From Gammaproteobacteria bacterium (lineage in GTDB: Bacteria > Pseudomonadota > Gammaproteobacteria > UBA9214): 8,542 nucleotides of DNA. The stretch lies in contig DAOVVG010000089.1 in NCBI GenBank assembly GCA_030632175.1, positions 1 to 8,542 on the forward strand, given 5' to 3'. Position 1 is the stretch's first letter; the number at the start of each line of letters is the position of its first letter. The translations under genes were made by a program, and so were the position numbers. The notes below the pieces were generated by a model. That model saw only the letters and a program-made list of their open reading frames with translations, was not told the origin of the DNA and searched no databases. Shown in pieces: positions 5,240-8,542 of this stretch.

Positions 5240-6658
5240 ATGAACATGAAAAAGAAACTTACAGCCATAGCTGCTGCCCTGGGTCTTGCGACCGCTGGCA
5301 CTGCTAGCGCTTTCAGCCTGGGCGAAGTCTGGGTCGGCGATCAGCAGGATGGCAAGATCTACATCTTTGACCAGTCTGAGCTGAATGATCCTTCTTTCGA
5401 CGCAGTCGAGGACACTATTGATCTGACCACTTTTGGTGGTGTAGAGAGTACCCGCATGCACCTGATCGGCTTTTCCAACCACTCTGGTCTGGATCCCAAC
5501 AGCCGTGGCATGCTCGCCTACCTGGTTGGCGCAATGGACATCGTGAAGACCAATGGTGGCACCCATGCCCCGACCCTGGTTACCAAGCTGGACGTCAGTA
5601 ATGCAGCCACCGGCGCTGCCAAGAACAGCCTGCACATGTGTGGCGGCAACCCGCAGAACACCTTGATTGGTTGTTCATCTATTGGTAACAAGGAACTCGT
5701 GCTGTTCAGCATGGATATCGAAGGTGGTGACAACTACACCCGTATTGGTGGTTTCCCGCTCAGTGGTCTGGCCATTAACTCATCTGTTAAAGGTAAGGCC
5801 AAGAAGGCCATCAATGCAGCGATTGACGGCGGCATCCTGAATGGTGCGCCGATCTGCAACAACTTCAACACGACCAGTGACCTGATGTACGTCACGACCA
5901 ACAACGGTGGTGTAGGCGGCGTCCTGGTTCTGGACATCACCAACCCTGCCAACCCGACCATACGTGATGCCTTTAACACCACGGGTGTCGGCTGTGGTCT
6001 GGTCAACACCCAGCACGGCGAGGCCATGTGGACCAACACCGGTTCCAAGTCTACGTCTGACGATGAGAAGGCTCACATGTGGAACTTCGCTGATGCCTAC
6101 GACAATCGCAAGTCTGGCCCGGCTGCCACGGTTGATCTGCCCGAGATCGGTGGCGGTGACGTGCATGGTGCCCAGCTTGCCGGTCTTGGCGGCCATTTCC
6201 TGTGGGAACTGATGCGTCTTGATGACAAGATCTACGTGATCGAGCCGTTAACTGCGAAACTGGTCAACACCATTGACATCGAGACAGCAGAAGTGCTGAA
6301 CCCAGCGGGTGACGTGCTGGATCGTTCCGCTCTCGGCACCCGGATGTATGCCTCCCTGCGTGGCGCGATACCGACCACGGCGATTACCGGCATCAATGAC
6401 CCTACCCGTACTCCCGGTGTGATGGTCATCGGCACGGTCTTCGGTTACGACGGTGTTCAGCTGAAAACTGAAGACATTCTGTCTGGTAACACGCAAGCCT
6501 TCTGCCCGAGTGATACTGACGAAACTGATCCTAATCATGACCACGATGATTTCGAACAGTGTGATAACACTCATCCGCACTGGGAAGAGCGTATTGAAGC
6601 TGACACTGCTGATCCGCACGGTCTGAAGTCCCTGAACTACACTACGGGTGGTTTCTAG
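5240..6658 (+). CDS. Secreted protein of unknown function, possible beta-propeller
   Basis: This 472-residue protein has a clear Sec signal peptide: basic MNMKKK, a hydrophobic Ala/Leu stretch and TASA before a predicted cut after residue 24. The mature protein starts with a strand-rich segment of propeller style (GEVWVGDQQDGKIYIFD, 28-44), and similar strand patterns recur (MYVTTNNGGVGGVLVLDI, 216-233; DDKIYVIEPLTAKLVNTI, 328-345). It has six cysteines (134, 145, 206, 252, 422, 441), which could form three disulfides. The C-terminal part is acidic and His-rich (430-460), a possible metal site. No heme motif is present. The ATG has GGGAG at 5229-5233, 6 nt upstream. A near-perfect sigma-54 promoter precedes the gene and a strong terminator follows it, so it is a single-gene unit. 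I do not recognise the family; the propeller fold is inference. Confidence 0.85.
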   Translation: MNMKKKLTAIAAALGLATAGTASAFSLGEVWVGDQQDGKIYIFDQSELNDPSFDAVEDTIDLTTFGGVESTRMHLIGFSNHSGLDPNSRGMLAYLVGAMDIVKTNGGTHAPTLVTKLDVSNAATGAAKNSLHMCGGNPQNTLIGCSSIGNKELVLFSMDIEGGDNYTRIGGFPLSGLAINSSVKGKAKKAINAAIDGGILNGAPICNNFNTTSDLMYVTTNNGGVGGVLVLDITNPANPTIRDAFNTTGVGCGLVNTQHGEAMWTNTGSKSTSDDEKAHMWNFADAYDNRKSGPAATVDLPEIGGGDVHGAQLAGLGGHFLWELMRLDDKIYVIEPLTAKLVNTIDIETAEVLNPAGDVLDRSALGTRMYASLRGAIPTTAITGINDPTRTPGVMVIGTVFGYDGVQLKTEDILSGNTQAFCPSDTDETDPNHDHDDFEQCDNTHPHWEERIEADTADPHGLKSLNYTTGGF

Positions 6659-6708
6659 GTCTGTAGCGTAACGTTTAAATAAGTTGTACCCCCCCCAGCA
6701 GTACTTGC

Positions 6709-6735
6709 GGGGCGCCTTTGGCGCCCCTTTTTTTT
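6709..6735 (+). terminator. Strong rho-independent terminator of the secreted protein gene
   Basis: GGGGCGCC, loop TTT, GGCGCCCC, followed directly by eight T residues (6728-6735). It starts 50 bases after the stop codon. The minus strand lacks a T-run after the stem, so it acts in the plus direction. Confidence 0.95.
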
Positions 6736-6746
6736 GTGAGTCCGCT

Positions 6747-6802
6747 TGTAGGAGCGGAGTTTGTTCCGCGAATATGTTCGCGCTGCGAGCAGCGCTCTTA
6801 CA
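6747..6802. repeat. REPIN (paired REP elements) at the 3' end of the RAYT gene
   Basis: Two REP units face each other. The left one starts TGTAGGAGCG and has a GCGGA/TCCGC hairpin ending in CGCGAA. The right one, on the minus strand, starts TGTAAGAGCG and has a GCGCTG/CAGCGC hairpin, also ending in CGCGAA. The pattern closely resembles Pseudomonas REP (GTAGGAGCG...CGCGA). The right end contains the TAA stop codon of the RAYT gene (6798-6800). Confidence 0.85.
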
Positions 6803-7259
6803 GCCACACTGTATCCCATAAGGCGTAGTCACCAATATGCGCCGCCAGACCGGCACGCAATGGATTGGCGATAATATAACGGGCCGTGGTGCGAATCGAT
6901 TTCTCTTGCCGCAAGGCATGATCATGAAAGCCCCGTTGCCAGACGGGCTGGCCTGTTTTGCCTTGCAGCCGGTCCAGCCGATAAGCCGAATAGCGCTTAA
7001 CTTGTTCCACAATGGCCGTCAATGAATGAGAAGCCTTTAAGGAAAAAAGCCAGCGCAGGTGATCTGGCATGATGACAAACGCAAGGGATTCCACGCAGCC
7101 AGCCCACTCCATCCGCCGTAGCGAATCAACGACAATCCGCCCCTTATAGAAATCCTGGAACAACGAGAGTCGTTGCCAGGTAACCGTGGTGATCAGGTAG
7201 ATCTGCCCCGGGATGGAGACACGACCTTTTCTGAGGTTACATCCATGATAGTGCGGCAT
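6798..7259 (-). CDS. REP-associated tyrosine transposase (RAYT), probably inactive
   Basis: A 153-residue Y1-type single-strand transposase of the TnpA_REP group, which in this family cuts and joins REP/REPIN DNA. Family signs are the strand YLITTVT (21-27), the MPDH segment (64-67), QPVWQRGFHDHALR (104-117) and RYIIANPLRAGL (127-138), where Y128 is the expected nucleophile. The HUH metal-binding motif, normally His-x-His, here reads H67-L68-R69: the codon is CGC instead of CAC, one transition away. This would be expected to cripple the enzyme. Length is normal for the family. The ATG has GGAGGG (complement of 7268-7273) 8 nt upstream. The gene lies between two REPINs, is convergent with the secreted protein gene, and ends in a TAA that belongs to the flanking REPIN. 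Confidence 0.9.
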   Translation of the reverse strand: MPHYHGCNLRKGRVSIPGQIYLITTVTWQRLSLFQDFYKGRIVVDSLRRMEWAGCVESLAFVIMPDHLRWLFSLKASHSLTAIVEQVKRYSAYRLDRLQGKTGQPVWQRGFHDHALRQEKSIRTTARYIIANPLRAGLAAHIGDYALWDTVWL

Positions 7260-7267
7260 GTAATTCG

Positions 7268-7273
7268 CCCTCC
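7268..7273 (-). promoter_or_regulatory. Ribosome binding site of the RAYT gene
   Basis: GGAGGG on the minus strand, 8 nt before the ATG at 7259. It decides this start over internal methionines. Confidence 0.7.
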
Positions 7274-7350
7274 ATGGCAGAATTGCTCACGCTATAAATA
7301 GCGTCCTTGCAAAGATATCACACTGCGCCCCTGCAATTGCCTGATATCCC

Positions 7351-7406
7351 TGTAGGAGCGGAACTTGTTCCGCGATAGGGTTCGCGCAGTGAACTGCGCT
7401 CTTACT
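7351..7406. repeat. REPIN at the 3' end of the ankyrin gene, upstream of RAYT
   Basis: The same architecture as the element at 6747-6802. The left unit is TGTAGGAGCG with a GCGGAA/TTCCGC hairpin ending in CGCGA. The right unit on the minus strand starts GTAAGAGCG with a GCGCAGT/ACTGCGC hairpin ending in CGCGAA. The first 12 bases, TGTAGGAGCGGA, are identical in the two copies. The right end supplies the TAA stop codon of the ankyrin gene (7402-7404). Confidence 0.85.
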
Positions 7407-8542
7407 GTAATATCGCGATGATAGGCTTGCTGCCAATATGCTCTGCCATATCCAGTGCGGTAGCGCCCTTGTTATCAACCCGGGATACGTCTGCATTGCC
7501 GCGAAGCAGCGTCTGTACGGCATTTATTTTTTCTTCGCTGACTGCATACATCAACGGTGTAACCCCGCGTTGATCCGCTGTATTAATGTCTGCACCCGCT
7601 GCCAGCAAGGCCTCAATAATATCCACATGGTCACGTCCGGATGCCAGGTACATTGCAGTCTGGCCACCGTTATTTGCCATGTTCACATCTACATTGGTCT
7701 CCAGCAGCAACTCAACTACAGCTATGTTGCCGCTCTCCGCCGCAATTATCAGCGCTGTGCTGCCATACCGGTTGGTTACTTTAATATCTGCGCCGTGATC
7801 CAGCATCAGCCGGATGGTATCCATATTACCTACCCGTACTGCATCGAGAAACAGCGTATTACCTGACGCGTTCAAGGTGGCATTAACGTCAGTATCGCCC
7901 AGCAGCTTTTTAACCAGTTCCGCATGTCCGCTACGCACTGCGTACAACAGTACCGTGTTGCCCTGGGCATCCATGACGCCTGTATCGGCGCCTTTGCTGA
8001 CAGCCAGGCTGGCAAACTCGTTTTTATTGTTTTGTAGCGCCAGAATTACACTATTGGCACCATTACCGGTGCTCGCGTTAATATCGGCGCCGGCATCAAG
8101 CAATAACCCGGCGGTAGACACGCTACCGTTGATCGAGGTCTCCAGTAACGGCGAATATCCCTGTTTGTCCCTTGTATCTACCTGCGCACCGCTCGCTATC
8201 AGTAAACTTGCGTTGTCATCCCGGCCTTTGCGTGCCGCGTAGTGAAGTGCGGATTTTCCTTTCTTGTCTACCTTGTTTGCAGCTGCCTTATTTGCAAGCA
8301 ACAGCTCGACAATATCCGGACTGCCGCTACCCGCCGCCAGCATCAGTGCCGTCAGGCCACTGTCCGTTGTCGCTCCCACGGGCGCACCTTCGTGTAGCAG
8401 CGCCTCCACAAGTTCCTTGTCCATGTCTGCCGCCGCGTACATCAATGGCGTTTTTCCTCCCTTCTCCGTCAAGGTCAGATCGGGATCTGCTGCAAGTATT
8501 TCTCTGGCCATTCCGTGATACTGGAGGAACAATGCGCGATGC
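7402..8542 (-). CDS. Ankyrin-repeat protein, 5' end outside the window
   Basis: The minus strand is open from the window edge to a TAA at 7402-7404. Counting from a TTG codon at 8530-8532, ten 33-residue ankyrin repeats follow one another in perfect register from residue 25 to 354. Typical signatures are GKTPLMYAAA (26-35), SALHYAARKG (94-103) and ALLAAGADINTADQ (308-321). A shortened last repeat (355-376) ends in AILQ. The frame stays open before the TTG (His-Arg-Ala) and the sequence there continues the helix pattern, so the true start lies beyond the edge and any signal peptide would be missing. Ankyrin solenoids bind other proteins; the partner is unknown. The last repeat lacks its loop, either a normal capping repeat or trimming by the REPIN that supplies the stop. 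Confidence 0.9.
   Translation of the reverse strand, partial: HRALFLQYHGMAREILAADPDLTLTEKGGKTPLMYAAADMDKELVEALLHEGAPVGATTDSGLTALMLAAGSGSPDIVELLLANKAAANKVDKKGKSALHYAARKGRDDNASLLIASGAQVDTRDKQGYSPLLETSINGSVSTAGLLLDAGADINASTGNGANSVILALQNNKNEFASLAVSKGADTGVMDAQGNTVLLYAVRSGHAELVKKLLGDTDVNATLNASGNTLFLDAVRVGNMDTIRLMLDHGADIKVTNRYGSTALIIAAESGNIAVVELLLETNVDVNMANNGGQTAMYLASGRDHVDIIEALLAAGADINTADQRGVTPLMYAVSEEKINAVQTLLRGNADVSRVDNKGATALDMAEHIGSKPIIAILQ

Noticed and set aside
6248..7012. Open frame of 254 codons on the minus strand
   Set aside because: It overlaps the 3' part of the secreted protein gene in antisense, crosses a terminator and REPIN, and enters the RAYT gene out of frame.
6747..7406. CRISPR array made from the similar palindromic units
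   Set aside because: Only two units, each an inverted REP pair, separated by a transposase gene; there are no regular spacers or cas genes.

Overview
The window looks like chromosomal DNA of a gammaproteobacterium of moderate GC content. The clues are a class II tRNA-Ser very close to the enterobacterial one, Pseudomonas-style REP/REPIN elements beside a RAYT transposase gene, sigma-54 regulation and a Sec signal peptide. I cannot name the genus.

Left part (1-1440). An AT-rich open frame running off the left edge on the minus strand encodes a six-helix membrane protein that ends, at the edge, in the linker normally found before class III adenylate/guanylate cyclase domains. It is followed by about 500 bases without a convincing gene, then a tRNA-Ser(GGA) on the minus strand with its own promoter and terminator. 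The AT-rich DNA lies on the 3' side of the tRNA, where integrated islands usually sit.

Middle-left (1446-3311). A sulfotransferase-like gene (minus) and a class I SAM-dependent methyltransferase gene (plus) diverge from a 168-base spacer. This suggests small-molecule or glycan decoration, but the substrate cannot be read. A long perfect-length hairpin (24-nt arms) forms a two-way terminator between the methyltransferase and the next, convergent gene.

Centre (3321-6735). This is the most interesting unit. A PAS / AAA+ / Fis-type sigma-54 activator gene (minus) diverges from a well-expressed-looking secreted 472-residue protein (plus). The secreted gene is preceded by a near-perfect -24/-12 promoter (5052-5068), and the spacer holds a cluster of TGACA/TGTCA half-sites that also covers a sigma-70 promoter for the activator gene. 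The PAS domain has a conserved-looking Cys/His set, and the activator has GAFAGC in place of GAFTGA. A redox- or metal-sensing PAS that switches on an abundant exported protein is my inference; the protein's function is unknown to me. A strong terminator closes the unit.

Right part (6747-8542). A RAYT transposase gene (minus) sits between two REPINs, and its HUH motif is altered to HLR. Upstream of it is an ankyrin-repeat protein (minus, 5' end outside the window). Both genes take their TAA stop codon from the same sequence inside the neighbouring REPIN.
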